This document shows, one piece after another, positions 8,424 through 17,138 of a stretch of DNA of 64,000 nucleotides. Position 1 is the first letter of the stretch. Every line of letters begins with the position of its first letter. The DNA comes from Clostridia bacterium (GTDB lineage Bacteria > Bacillota > Clostridia > Oscillospirales > CAG-272): assembly GCA_017399305.1 (NCBI GenBank), contig JAFQDK010000031.1, positions 1 through 64,000 on the forward strand, given 5' to 3'. Made by a program: the position numbers and the translations under genes. The notes below the pieces were generated by a model. The model saw only the letters and a list, made by a program, of their open reading frames with translations, made no database searches and was not told the origin of the DNA.

Positions 8424-8463
8424 AGAAAGCGGACAGCATTGCTGTCCGCTTTCTCTATAGTAA
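8415..8463. terminator. 49-bp palindromic convergent terminator that contains both stop codons
   Basis: The two 24-bp arms (8415-8438 and 8440-8463) are exact reverse complements around a single T at 8439. The TAG of the FliB-like gene (8421-8423) is in the left arm and the TAG of spoVAC (8455-8457 on the minus strand) is in the right arm, so both proteins end in Leu-Leu-stop. The GC core (GCGGACAGCA / TGCTGTCCGC) is flanked by A/T-rich ends and should terminate transcription from both sides. Confidence 0.85.
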
Positions 8464-8901
8464 GGATATGATCCATATTATCACGCCGTAAATAGTGCCG
8501 GAGAGTATACCGTACAGTATTACAGGACCGGCAACGGTAAATATTTTAGCACCGACGCCAAGTACAAGCCCTTCCGCTTTTGTGTCTATAGCGGGTGACA
8601 CAACCGCGTTCGCAAATCCTGTTACAGGAACAAGTGTTCCTGCTCCTGCGATCTTTGCAATGTTGTCAAACACACCGATACCTGTGAGAAGCGCCGCAAT
8701 AAATATCAGCGAGATGCATACAAGCATGTATACGCTGTCCTCATCGTAGGCTGTGATGTTGCTGTACAAATCAAAAAGAAGTTGCCCCAGTACACAGATG
8801 CCACCGCCGAAAACAAAAGCCAAACAGCAGTTTTTTAAAATAGGTGACTTGGGCGCTGTGTCTTTTACGTATTTTTTATAGGCTTCTTTGTTAATATCCA
8901 T
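8455..8901 (-). CDS. spoVAC: SpoVAC-family stage V sporulation membrane protein
   Basis: Encodes 148 residues from the ATG at 8901, which follows GAGGTGG; an in-frame ATG 15 bases earlier would include that site. After a soluble basic N-terminus (residues 1-24, with TAPKSPILKN) come four to five hydrophobic spans with Gly-rich helices (FGGGICVLGQLLFD; GAGTLVPVTGFANAV), the SpoVAC/SpoVAE signature. SpoVA proteins move dipicolinic acid into and out of spores, and SpoVAC is a mechanosensitive channel in Bacillus. Normally spoVAC is followed by spoVAD and spoVAE; here it stands alone after an AraC gene and a HAD phosphatase gene. Membership is clear; the sporulation role of an orphan copy is an inference. 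Confidence 0.85.
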   Translation of the reverse strand: MDINKEAYKKYVKDTAPKSPILKNCCLAFVFGGGICVLGQLLFDLYSNITAYDEDSVYMLVCISLIFIAALLTGIGVFDNIAKIAGAGTLVPVTGFANAVVSPAIDTKAEGLVLGVGAKIFTVAGPVILYGILSGTIYGVIIWIISLL

Positions 8902-8934
8902 AATACCACCTCGCAAAGGGTAGTATTGGCATTT

Positions 8935-9741
8935 TTAAACTGTAATATTCTCTTTCAGCCATTTGGCAACGCCGTTTTCGTCATTTGAACGAATAACGTC
9001 GGTTGCAATGCTTTTCAGTTCTTTTACTGCGTTTTCAACAGCGTAGCATTCGTCTGCGACCTCAAACATGGAAATGTCGTTTTTACCGTCGCCAAAGCAC
9101 ACCAGCCTGTCGCATCCGAGCAGGGTTTTCAGTTCAAGTGCGGCATTGGCTTTTGTCACATTTTTCGGATGTACCTCAAGCCACTGCTCACCACTGTAAA
9201 TGTCGCGGTTGTATACGCATGGAAAAATATCTTTTAAAGTCTCATACGCAGGGAAGAGATGCTCCGGTGAATCGATGCATGAAAAGTGAAAAACATCGCC
9301 GTCGAGAATATGCGATATATTCGTGGGGCGGTCACGTCCGTCACCGCGGCGCGTGTTTAAAAAGTCCTCGGTGGAGCTGTGCGGTACGTATGAGAACTTT
9401 TCTTTGCCGTCTATAAAAGAATAAACTATCGGATGCACATCGTTTTTGATAAGCGTGGCAAAAATCAACTTTGCTTCACTTTTATCAAAATAGTGTTCAA
9501 GTAAATGTTTTTTCGTTCCACTTTCTAAAATAAACGTGCCGTTATAGACTATCACAGGGATATTGCTACAAAGCTTTTCTGTAATCAAGCCTGCGGTGTA
9601 AAAAGAGCGCGCAGTGGCATATGAGAACAGCATACCATGACCGACAAGTGAGTTTATAGTGTCGGCGGTAAAGTGTGAAAGTGTTTGTTCTTTTGTTAAA
9701 AGAGTTCCGTCAAGATCGGAAACGTAAAGAGTTTTAGTCAT
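8935..9741 (-). CDS. HAD-superfamily (Cof-type, IIB) sugar-phosphate phosphatase
   Basis: Encodes 268 residues. The N-terminal DLDGTLL (Asp9 nucleophile, Asp11 acid/base) and the C-terminal FGDGKNDISMFEVAD motif are the first and last HAD motifs; the inserted cap between them is of the IIB (Cof) type. Such enzymes dephosphorylate sugar phosphates or other small phosphorylated metabolites in the cytoplasm; substrate cannot be read from sequence. It starts 2 bases after the stop codon of the AraC gene and has no strong ribosome-binding site, so translation is probably coupled. spoVAC follows 33 bases downstream on the same strand. Confidence 0.88.
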   Translation of the reverse strand: MTKTLYVSDLDGTLLTKEQTLSHFTADTINSLVGHGMLFSYATARSFYTAGLITEKLCSNIPVIVYNGTFILESGTKKHLLEHYFDKSEAKLIFATLIKNDVHPIVYSFIDGKEKFSYVPHSSTEDFLNTRRGDGRDRPTNISHILDGDVFHFSCIDSPEHLFPAYETLKDIFPCVYNRDIYSGEQWLEVHPKNVTKANAALELKTLLGCDRLVCFGDGKNDISMFEVADECYAVENAVKELKSIATDVIRSNDENGVAKWLKENITV

Positions 9742-9743
9742 AT

Positions 9744-10610
9744 TTATGATTCTGTATAATCCGATGGCGCAATGCCGTAATACTTTTTGAATACTCGTGA
9801 GAAATAGCTCGTGCCCGAAAAGCCGAGGTAGTCGGCAGTCTGGCTTACGTTCATTGATGTTGATGAAAGGAGATATGCTGCGTGCCTCATACGAAGGTCG
9901 AGAATGTAGTCGTTTATCGTCGTATGCATGTGCTTTTTAAAAATTCGCATGCAGTATTGCTTTGACATATTCATGTTCTTGCATATATCGTCAAGCGTTA
10001 TGGGACCTGTATAGTTTTCATTGATATATGCAAGTATCTTGTTTATCTGCGGCGGAAGTGAGTCGTCTGAGCGGAACCGCTCACAGTATGCCTGCGAAAT
10101 GTGAAACATTATTTCTGAGAACTGAATAGCCAATAAAAGCTGTTGTTTACTTTCATAATTTATACGTGTGCTAAGACATTTGCGTATAAGCGTGTCCACG
10201 TTCTGAGCCTGAGCGCCGAGTGAAATTTTATAGTCGAAAAACAAGAGGGTATCATCCCCTTTTATTTTTGTAAGACCGTATGTAGGTCTGCCATACGGTA
10301 CAACATCAAAAGGGACTATTTCTTCTGTGCTTTTCTCACTTTCGGATAAAGCACCGTCAAAGTGGAAAAAAGTATATTCGCAAGGCTCCTGTGCGATAGG
10401 AGAATACATAGTGTTTGCAGGGACAAGCGCAATGTCGCCTTTTTTGTATGTGTACTCTTCGCCGCCTATTATAAAACGGCAGTTTCCGCGGTGAAAAAAC
10501 ACAAGTATATTTACAGGCAGACGTCTGCCGCTGTGACTCCATCCGAGTTTTTCGTTCACTTTGCCTGTCATGCTGACAAACGGAAGCTTGGAAAATTTGT
10601 ATGCGAGCAT
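9744..10610 (-). CDS. AraC-family transcriptional regulator, divergent from the surface-protein operon
   Basis: Encodes 288 residues from the ATG at 10610, which has AAGGGAG upstream; a longer frame to 10655 has no such site. Residues ~20-150 form the cupin-like ligand-binding domain (including HRGNCRFIIGG) and residues ~185-288 carry two helix-turn-helix units (around ITLDDICKNMNMSKQYCMR and DYLGFSGTSYFSRVFKKYYG). It lies head to head with the operon that starts at 10835, so it is the obvious candidate regulator for that 15-kb unit. Co-transcribed with the HAD phosphatase 2 bases downstream. Ligand is unknown but likely the oligosaccharide handled by the operon. Confidence 0.88.
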   Translation of the reverse strand: MLAYKFSKLPFVSMTGKVNEKLGWSHSGRRLPVNILVFFHRGNCRFIIGGEEYTYKKGDIALVPANTMYSPIAQEPCEYTFFHFDGALSESEKSTEEIVPFDVVPYGRPTYGLTKIKGDDTLLFFDYKISLGAQAQNVDTLIRKCLSTRINYESKQQLLLAIQFSEIMFHISQAYCERFRSDDSLPPQINKILAYINENYTGPITLDDICKNMNMSKQYCMRIFKKHMHTTINDYILDLRMRHAAYLLSSTSMNVSQTADYLGFSGTSYFSRVFKKYYGIAPSDYTES

Positions 10611-10727
10611 AGCTATGTTCTCCCTTCGGTATTTTATACAAATATTATTATACATATTGCTTTATAAAACGCAACAGAAAAATCGAAATTAGTTTCATAT
10701 TTTAAAACAATTTTACACCATAGTGTA

Positions 10728-10757
10728 TTGCAGTGCGGTAGTAGCGTGTATTATAAT
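10728..10757 (+). promoter_or_regulatory. Promoter of the 10835-26039 operon
   Basis: TTGCAG (10728-10733) and TATAAT (10752-10757) with 18-bp spacing. GTGTATT occurs twice, at 10723-10729 and 10746-10752, overlapping the -35 and the -10 region with a 23-bp period. The rest of the 10611-10834 gap is AT-rich and holds no gene. Confidence 0.55.
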
Positions 10758-10834
10758 AATATTGTAAAACATTTGCAAAAAAAGATTTTGTTTTTAAAAA
10801 TAATTGACAATTTTGACAAGGAAGGGTGCATATT

Positions 10835-12805
10835 ATGGTACTTCAGACTAAAAATTTGAGTTTTGCTGTTGATGAAAACGGTCAGAATGCAGGTTTCATT
10901 ATTACCGACAAAGAAGATGCGGCTGTCCGCACGTCAGACTATTTCCGTCTTATTCTCGACGACGGTCTTCGCACCGAGATCCCGATTATGTCAAGCAAGC
11001 AGACAGGCGTTGCCAAAATGGTTGGTGACAAACTTGTAATTACATATGATAAACTCGTAAGCGAGTATGGCGACACTTATGACGTTAAGTTCACTGTTAC
11101 GGTTGAAATTGAGAATGGTATGCTTAAATTTACCCCCGCGGTAAAGAACAATACCAAGGATGTACGCATTAATGAGTGCTTCTGTCCTCTTGCAGACTTC
11201 AATGAGCTTTACGGAGAAGAGAAGGATGATATCGTTTACTTCCCCAACGGTCTTGGTACAAGAGTTGAGAACCCCTGGAAGTTCATGAAAGATATGACTT
11301 CTGTATGGTATCAGCATGATGAGTATGAAATCTTCTGGCACTATCACTACCCCCGCGCAACAATGGGTTGGTTCGGTATTGAGTCAAACGGTCACTTCCT
11401 CTATGTAGGCAGACATGACGAAAAGGCGCGTCACTGCTTTATGACTATGAAACAGCGCATCCATGCAGAGCCGCTCAACCTTATGGTTGGTATCGACCAT
11501 TTCCCGATGGCTCGCCCCGGCGAAGAACTTGAAATGCCTCCCACCGTGCTTGGCATTCTCGATGGCGACTGGAGAGCCGGTGCAGACTTCTACCGTGCAT
11601 GGGCTGACAAGACCTTCTTCAAGGTTACCAAGAAGCACGATTGGGTTAAGAACATGACCGGCTGGCAGAGAATCATCATGCGTTCTCAGTACGGCGAGGA
11701 CTACTATAAGGCAAGCGACCTTCCCAAGATTTATGCAGCGGGTGCAAAGCACGGTATTCACACAATCTTCCTCTTCGCATGGTGGAAGGAAGGTATGGAT
11801 AGAAACTATCCTACGTATCAGGAGCCGTATCCGGGCGCATTCAAAGAGCTTTCCGACAATATCAAGAAGGTTCAGGATATGGGCGGTCACATCATTCTCG
11901 AATGTAACTGTCACTTCCTTGATCCTAAGAATCCCTATTACAAGGAATTCGGCGATGAGGTTAAGATCATTGACATCAACGGCAACGAGATCCGCCCTGC
12001 ATTCGTATACCCTGGCAGAGGCGAGTTCCGTGCAACCTATGGCAAGCATCAGTTCCCGATTTGCTGTTCAGGTACAGAGCGTTGGAGAAATCAGGTTCTT
12101 TCACAGCTTAAACAGATGGGTGACCTCGGTGCAGACTGCGTATTTGCAGACTGCTTCTGCGGCTGTCCTTATCAGCCTTGCTTCAATGACCGCCACGAGC
12201 ACGGCGCACGTGTAGACGAGGAGTGGGTTGGTCACCGCAAGTTCTTTGAGTCGGCTGTTGAGTATTGTGATAGCGTGGACAAGGTGTTTGCAGGTGAGGT
12301 CGTAACAGACGTTGCTGCGGCTTACACTCAGTTTATTCACGGCCTTGTAAACGTTGACTTTGCTATTAAGAGCAATCAGTTCCCGGCACTCTTCCGTTAT
12401 ACATTCCCAGAGGTTATCACAACCGAGCGCGGTATCCGTGATGCAGAGGGCTCATCACCTAAGCAGATGAGAGCAGCTCTCACCACCGGCGTCCGTCTTG
12501 ACTGTGAACTTTATGTTTGCCGCCGCGACATCGGCTGTGACGAGGGTTATGCAAAGATGTGTGAGGAGTATTCACATTATCTCAATAAATATTCCGAATT
12601 CTACTTTGACGGTTTGTTCACTGTTATTGATACTTCAAAGCTTCCTTACTACGTAAAGCGCGGCGAGTTCTACAATGCTGATAAGACAAAGGTTCTCCGC
12701 GTGCTTTACAATGCTTCAAACGATGCAGTTGATGCATGTGGCGTAACTCTTGACGGCGATTCACTTCGCTTTGATGTGTTTGACGTAAACGAGTATAATA
12801 AATAA
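10835..12805 (+). CDS. Cytoplasmic glycoside-hydrolase-like protein (DUF6259 type)
   Basis: Encodes 656 residues from the ATG at 10835 (GAAGGG upstream). There is no signal peptide. The N-terminal ~200 residues look like a beta-sandwich of the type found before alpha-galactosidase-like barrels; the middle (~240-520) has the alternating strand/helix pattern of a TIM barrel with conserved Trp/Asp/Glu positions (FLFAWWKEGMDRNYP, HIILECNCHF, GADCVFADCFCG, FAGEVV). A small C-terminal beta domain ends the protein. This layout resembles DUF6259/GH-clan-D-like proteins; Asp in FADC and Glu in AGEV are candidate catalytic acids. It probably cleaves a sugar imported with help of the binding protein encoded 13 bases downstream. 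First gene of the operon; exact substrate unknown. Confidence 0.7.
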   Translation: MVLQTKNLSFAVDENGQNAGFIITDKEDAAVRTSDYFRLILDDGLRTEIPIMSSKQTGVAKMVGDKLVITYDKLVSEYGDTYDVKFTVTVEIENGMLKFTPAVKNNTKDVRINECFCPLADFNELYGEEKDDIVYFPNGLGTRVENPWKFMKDMTSVWYQHDEYEIFWHYHYPRATMGWFGIESNGHFLYVGRHDEKARHCFMTMKQRIHAEPLNLMVGIDHFPMARPGEELEMPPTVLGILDGDWRAGADFYRAWADKTFFKVTKKHDWVKNMTGWQRIIMRSQYGEDYYKASDLPKIYAAGAKHGIHTIFLFAWWKEGMDRNYPTYQEPYPGAFKELSDNIKKVQDMGGHIILECNCHFLDPKNPYYKEFGDEVKIIDINGNEIRPAFVYPGRGEFRATYGKHQFPICCSGTERWRNQVLSQLKQMGDLGADCVFADCFCGCPYQPCFNDRHEHGARVDEEWVGHRKFFESAVEYCDSVDKVFAGEVVTDVAAAYTQFIHGLVNVDFAIKSNQFPALFRYTFPEVITTERGIRDAEGSSPKQMRAALTTGVRLDCELYVCRRDIGCDEGYAKMCEEYSHYLNKYSEFYFDGLFTVIDTSKLPYYVKRGEFYNADKTKVLRVLYNASNDAVDACGVTLDGDSLRFDVFDVNEYNK

Positions 12806-12818
12806 GAGAGGTAAAAAT

Positions 12819-14315
12819 ATGAAAAAAGCATTAGCTTTACTCCTCGCGTGCCTTATGATATTGCCGCTGATGATGGCGTGCAACAACGACTCTCCCGATG
12901 TTACGGGCCAAGGTGCAGAGACTACAGCTTCTGTTGCAGAAGATGAGAACAAGCCCGACCTTCCCACTCCTGAGGAAATCGGCGATATCTCGGGCGATTT
13001 TCACATTCTTGTTGCAGGTAACTGGGCGTGGAATGACTATGAGTCAGACGGAACCGAGGGCACAGTTATTGACTCTGCAATCTATCGCCGCAATCAGTAC
13101 ATTAAGGAAAAGTACAATGTAGATATCACAAATGAGGATATTGTAAAGTACTCTTCTGCGATGGGCTCCGGCGATGGATACAAGAAGATATACAACTACT
13201 ATATGTCCGGCGACGATATGTACGGTGCCGCAATGATTGGTACCTATGACGTTGCAACTCTTGCATACAATGGATATATTCACGACCTCAATGATATTCC
13301 TTATCTTGACCTTAGCAAGCCGTACTGGGACCAGCGTGCAAACGAAGACCTCTCCATGAACGGCAAGATGTATTACACCACCGGTGATATATCTGTTTCG
13401 GATAACCGTTCCACATACGTTATGTTCTTCAGCAAGAACATGGTCGATATGTACGATCTTGATAATCCCTATGACCTTGTTCGCGAGAATAAATGGACAT
13501 TTGACAAGTTTGCCGAGATGGTAAAGACCGTTGGCACAGACGAGAATCAGGACGGTATCTATGATAAGAATGATACCTTTGGTCTTATCACTCCTACCGA
13601 TACACACCTTGCTATTCTGTCTGCTGCTGATGAGCGTATCAGCGCAATCAACGAGAATGGCGAAATAGAGCTTACGTTCTACAACGAGAGAATCGTAAAT
13701 CTTTATGACAGGTATCTCCAGGTTGTAGGTGACCATTCTCACACATATAACTATCAGTACAGCTATGTTACTGGCAAGAACGGCCTTGATTCTACCAATG
13801 AAGAGCGTGTAAGCATGTTCAACAACAATCATGTGTTGTTCTATTCTCACACTATGTTCTATATGGACTATCTTCGTGATATTGAGAGCGATTTTGGCAT
13901 TATTCCTTATCCTAAGTATGATGAGGCTCAGGAGAAATACGGCAACCTTGTTTCTGCATGGCATTCACAGTTCCTCTGCGTGCCTGAGAGCGTGCAGAAC
14001 CTTGAGCGCACAGGTATCATTCTTGAGGAACTTGCATATCAAGGCAAACAGCTCCTCACTCCTGCATACTACGAAAAGACTCTCCACGGTCAGTATGTAC
14101 GTGATGAAGAAAGCTCTGAAATGCTCGATATCATCTTTGCAAATCTTGTATACGACATTGGTATTTATTACAATATCGGTACTTACAAGGATCAGCTTAC
14201 ATCGATTGTAAGAAACAATCAGAATTTCACTACCATATATGAGACATACCGCCTTGTGGCAGAATCCAAGATCAAGGCAATCAATGAGTTCTTTGCAAAG
14301 AACAATGCTCAGTAA
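12819..14315 (+). CDS. Extracellular solute-binding lipoprotein (carbohydrate ABC-type)
   Basis: Encodes 498 residues; ATG at 12819 follows AGAGGT. The N-terminus is a lipoprotein signal with the lipobox LMMAC, lipidated Cys21, followed by an acidic, Thr/Glu-rich linker. The remainder shows the two-lobe pattern of family 1 substrate-binding proteins (for example NKWTFDKFAEMVK after a loop, DENQDGIYDKND resembling a calcium loop, then aromatic-rich segments). Such proteins capture oligosaccharides at the membrane for an ABC importer. No permease or ATPase gene is nearby, so it must share a transporter encoded elsewhere or serve as sensor. Lies 13 bases after the glycosidase-like gene and 22 bases before the SGNH gene. 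Confidence 0.82.
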   Translation: MKKALALLLACLMILPLMMACNNDSPDVTGQGAETTASVAEDENKPDLPTPEEIGDISGDFHILVAGNWAWNDYESDGTEGTVIDSAIYRRNQYIKEKYNVDITNEDIVKYSSAMGSGDGYKKIYNYYMSGDDMYGAAMIGTYDVATLAYNGYIHDLNDIPYLDLSKPYWDQRANEDLSMNGKMYYTTGDISVSDNRSTYVMFFSKNMVDMYDLDNPYDLVRENKWTFDKFAEMVKTVGTDENQDGIYDKNDTFGLITPTDTHLAILSAADERISAINENGEIELTFYNERIVNLYDRYLQVVGDHSHTYNYQYSYVTGKNGLDSTNEERVSMFNNNHVLFYSHTMFYMDYLRDIESDFGIIPYPKYDEAQEKYGNLVSAWHSQFLCVPESVQNLERTGIILEELAYQGKQLLTPAYYEKTLHGQYVRDEESSEMLDIIFANLVYDIGIYYNIGTYKDQLTSIVRNNQNFTTIYETYRLVAESKIKAINEFFAKNNAQ

Positions 14316-14337
14316 TTTAAAATCAAGGAGATAGCTT

Positions 14338-17070
14338 ATGAAAAAGTTTTTCACTTTAGCACTGGTGCTCCTGTTTGCATTTTCCCTTGTTTTTGCGGTA
14401 TCTGCCGCAAACAACACTGTATACGTAAAAGACGGAGGAACCGGAAACGGTTCTTCCGCATCTGCACCGGTCGGCACCCTAACAGCGGCTGCTAAGGCAC
14501 TTTCAGGCAAGGGCGGTACAATAGTGCTTTGCGGCGATACTACAATTTCCGCAATCACTACTATCCCTGAGCAGTCCGGCGATGTTATAATCACCGCTCA
14601 GAACGGAGCAAAGCTTGTTGTCAAGAGCCGTTTGCAGTTTGCAAAGAATACAAATGCAAACACTGTTACACTTGACGTTCCCATGGACGTGCCCACCGAG
14701 GCATCGTGGTATATGTTCGGCGGATATAACAACATCGTGTTCACCGAAAACAGTGTGATGACACAGAGCGGCGGAGGCGGCATCCACTTCTATGGCGGTG
14801 TCAACGCAAAGGATGCGGCATCCATTGATGACTGCATTGCCACGCTTCCTTTTTCCATTACTGTAAATAACGGTAACTTCCTCACCTTCAACGGCGGTTC
14901 ATTCCGTAGCGCAGGAGACATTTACATCGGCTCTATCGCCGCTCCTGTAACAGTTACCATAAACGGCGGTACATTTGGTACCGTAGGCGATTACAGTGAT
15001 GCGCTTTCAGCTATTAAAACATTTGTTTGTCCTTTCTCAATAAGTGGTATGGGATTTGTAGCTGATGATGTTAACCTTACCATAAACGGCGGTACATTCA
15101 ATGCACCTCTTTACATCTCCGGCAGAATAGGCACTACTCATTCTCCAGCACAGAATGTTTCAAAGAAAATTGCAACCGATGCAAAGTATTACGCTCAGGA
15201 CGGTGATGTTAATATCACCATCGCAGGCGGTACGTTCAACGGCGGTGCAGTCTGCGATACTTATGTTGACGCAGGTTATTCCCGTCTTATGCGCGGTGAC
15301 TATACCGTAAATGTTACAGGCGGTACATTCAAGGACGGCACAGTATTTGATGCAACACAGGTTAAGGCATATACAGGTGAGAACAAAAAAGCGACCATCA
15401 CATATACCGAAAATCTTGGCATCACTGCAAAGCGTTTTGATGTAGTAAACGGTAAGACTGCTACATATAAAGAGCCTACCCGTGTAGCGTTCATCGGTGA
15501 CTCTATCACAGAGGGACATTCATCGGGTAATCCTTTGCTTTACTCTTATCCTGCACAGTATCTCGCACTTGAACTTGCGGCAGGAAATGATGTTATCGTT
15601 TCTGACCTCGGTGTAAGTGCGTCGGGTATGCTTCCTTCCACTAAGTATTATTATCCCGAAATGCTTCCCGCACCGCTTGCACTTGGCGAAGTGGATGCTG
15701 ACATCTATTTCTTTGCGCTTGGTACAAATGATGCTTTTTCAGCAGGTGCTTCAAACGGTACTTATGAACATTTCTACGATGAGTACAAGACTTTTATCAA
15801 GGCTTGTGGCGACAATGCCGATACCGATGCAGTATATGTATCATCTGCACTCTTCCGCGGTCGCGGAGTTGGTCCATACAGCATGCGTGCTGCAAACGTT
15901 ATGCGTCCTTTGCAGGAGAGAATTGCAACCGAGCTTGCCGCACTTGATGCGACTAAGTATTACTTTGTAGACCTATACGCACTTACTATTGATGAAGTTT
16001 TTGCTGAAAAACTCTTCACAACGGATAATCTTCATCCTCATGCAGACGGCTATGCGATAATGGCACAGGATGTATACAATGCAGTTCACAAGGATGTGTA
16101 CGGCGTTGACAACTTTGAAATGAGCGATGTTTACATCTCTTCAAGCGGAGCAGAGTACGGCTCAGGTACAAAGAATGACCCTGCAAGCTCGCTTTCACTT
16201 GCACTGTCCAAGTGCGCACCCGGTGCAACTATTCATGTAGTTGGCGTTTTCAACCATGATACCACAGTGGCTATCCCCGAAGAACTCGGAACTATTACTC
16301 TCAAGGGCGAGGGTACGGGTGCTGCTATCAACTTCACTGCTGACGCAACCTTCCGCATTGCAAGCAACCTTAAGGTTGACAATCTTGCTATTACGACTGC
16401 AAGCGGCAAATATGTTGCGATATTCGGCGAGTACCACAACGTGACTTTCACTGAGAGCGTTACCACAAGCGGCGACGTACAGTTCTATGCAGGTCGCCTC
16501 GTTCGTGAAGACAGAAATCAAATGGATGTGTACACCACTGCTACCTATGACACTGTAGAAACCGCTTCAAGCGATGCTGATGTAACAGTAAACATCCTCG
16601 GCGGCACTTTCACGGCACTTGCCGGCGGCAACCGTCGTTATGCATCTCATTCTCCTTATGGCACATACAGCGGCAACATGGTGTTTAATGTAGGCAAGAA
16701 TGTTACCGTTACATCTGCTACAAATTCAGGCATTGTAGGCATGAACTACCTTACAGGCAGTGTCACGGCTAATATTAACGGCTGGGGAACAGTTGCTATT
16801 AAGGAAAATATGCGTCTTGGCTCAATGCTTGGCGATATTACCTATAACCGTAGAGAGAACGCAGGTAAAGTAACTCTCAATATCGCAAGCGATGTTACCG
16901 CAGATGTTGTATATACCTGTGATATCAACGCAGATGATGTAGTGAATGTAAAGGATGTGCTTTCTGTTCTTACATGTCTTGTGGACGATGAAAGTGTATC
17001 CACCTTCTACGAGGCGGAGAAGCTTTCGCTTCTTGATGCACTCTTTATACTAAAGAAACTCGCAGCGTAA
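14338..17070 (+). CDS. Secreted SGNH/GDSL esterase with beta-helix domains and C-terminal dockerin
   Basis: Encodes 910 residues; ATG at 14338 after AAGGAG. Residues 1-23 are a signal peptide. Residues ~25-375 and ~585-860 are Thr/Asn/Gly-rich beta-helix-like domains that begin with VYVKDGGTGNGSS. Between them sits an SGNH hydrolase: block I GDSITEG (catalytic Ser389), block III GTND (Asn464), block V DNLHP (Asp563, His566). The last ~50 residues (from Asp862) form a dockerin with one clear calcium loop (DINADDVVNVKD) and a degenerate second half. SGNH enzymes deacetylate or de-esterify polysaccharides, so an accessory carbohydrate esterase in a cohesin-dockerin complex is likely. Third gene of the operon. 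Confidence 0.88.
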   Translation: MKKFFTLALVLLFAFSLVFAVSAANNTVYVKDGGTGNGSSASAPVGTLTAAAKALSGKGGTIVLCGDTTISAITTIPEQSGDVIITAQNGAKLVVKSRLQFAKNTNANTVTLDVPMDVPTEASWYMFGGYNNIVFTENSVMTQSGGGGIHFYGGVNAKDAASIDDCIATLPFSITVNNGNFLTFNGGSFRSAGDIYIGSIAAPVTVTINGGTFGTVGDYSDALSAIKTFVCPFSISGMGFVADDVNLTINGGTFNAPLYISGRIGTTHSPAQNVSKKIATDAKYYAQDGDVNITIAGGTFNGGAVCDTYVDAGYSRLMRGDYTVNVTGGTFKDGTVFDATQVKAYTGENKKATITYTENLGITAKRFDVVNGKTATYKEPTRVAFIGDSITEGHSSGNPLLYSYPAQYLALELAAGNDVIVSDLGVSASGMLPSTKYYYPEMLPAPLALGEVDADIYFFALGTNDAFSAGASNGTYEHFYDEYKTFIKACGDNADTDAVYVSSALFRGRGVGPYSMRAANVMRPLQERIATELAALDATKYYFVDLYALTIDEVFAEKLFTTDNLHPHADGYAIMAQDVYNAVHKDVYGVDNFEMSDVYISSSGAEYGSGTKNDPASSLSLALSKCAPGATIHVVGVFNHDTTVAIPEELGTITLKGEGTGAAINFTADATFRIASNLKVDNLAITTASGKYVAIFGEYHNVTFTESVTTSGDVQFYAGRLVREDRNQMDVYTTATYDTVETASSDADVTVNILGGTFTALAGGNRRYASHSPYGTYSGNMVFNVGKNVTVTSATNSGIVGMNYLTGSVTANINGWGTVAIKENMRLGSMLGDITYNRRENAGKVTLNIASDVTADVVYTCDINADDVVNVKDVLSVLTCLVDDESVSTFYEAEKLSLLDALFILKKLAA
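14434..14457 (+). repeat. Coding-region hairpin with GNRA loop (copy 1)
   Basis: GGAGGAACCG / CGGTTCTTCC form a 10-bp stem (one G-T pair) around a GAAA loop, 97 bases into the SGNH-dockerin gene, within the codons for the DGGTGNGSS motif. A related, perfect hairpin lies at 21768-21791. Confidence 0.5.
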
Positions 17071-17079
17071 AATAAATTG

Positions 17080-17103
17080 GCAGAAGCCGATATCGGCTTC
17101 TGC
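17080..17103. repeat. 24-bp perfect palindrome between operon genes
   Basis: GCAGAAGCCGA and TCGGCTTCTGC pair perfectly around TA, 10 bases after the SGNH gene. It is followed by TATTTCCCCC, not a T-run, so it is at best a partial terminator; an mRNA-stabilising or processing element is equally possible. Confidence 0.55.
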
Positions 17104-17138
17104 TATTTCCCCCTTATTTAAGAAAGGAAAGCAATTAT

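Noticed and set aside
13044-13964. 306-residue antisense frame in the binding-protein gene
   Set aside because: Shadow frame with no motif; the sense gene is complete with a lipobox and start signals.
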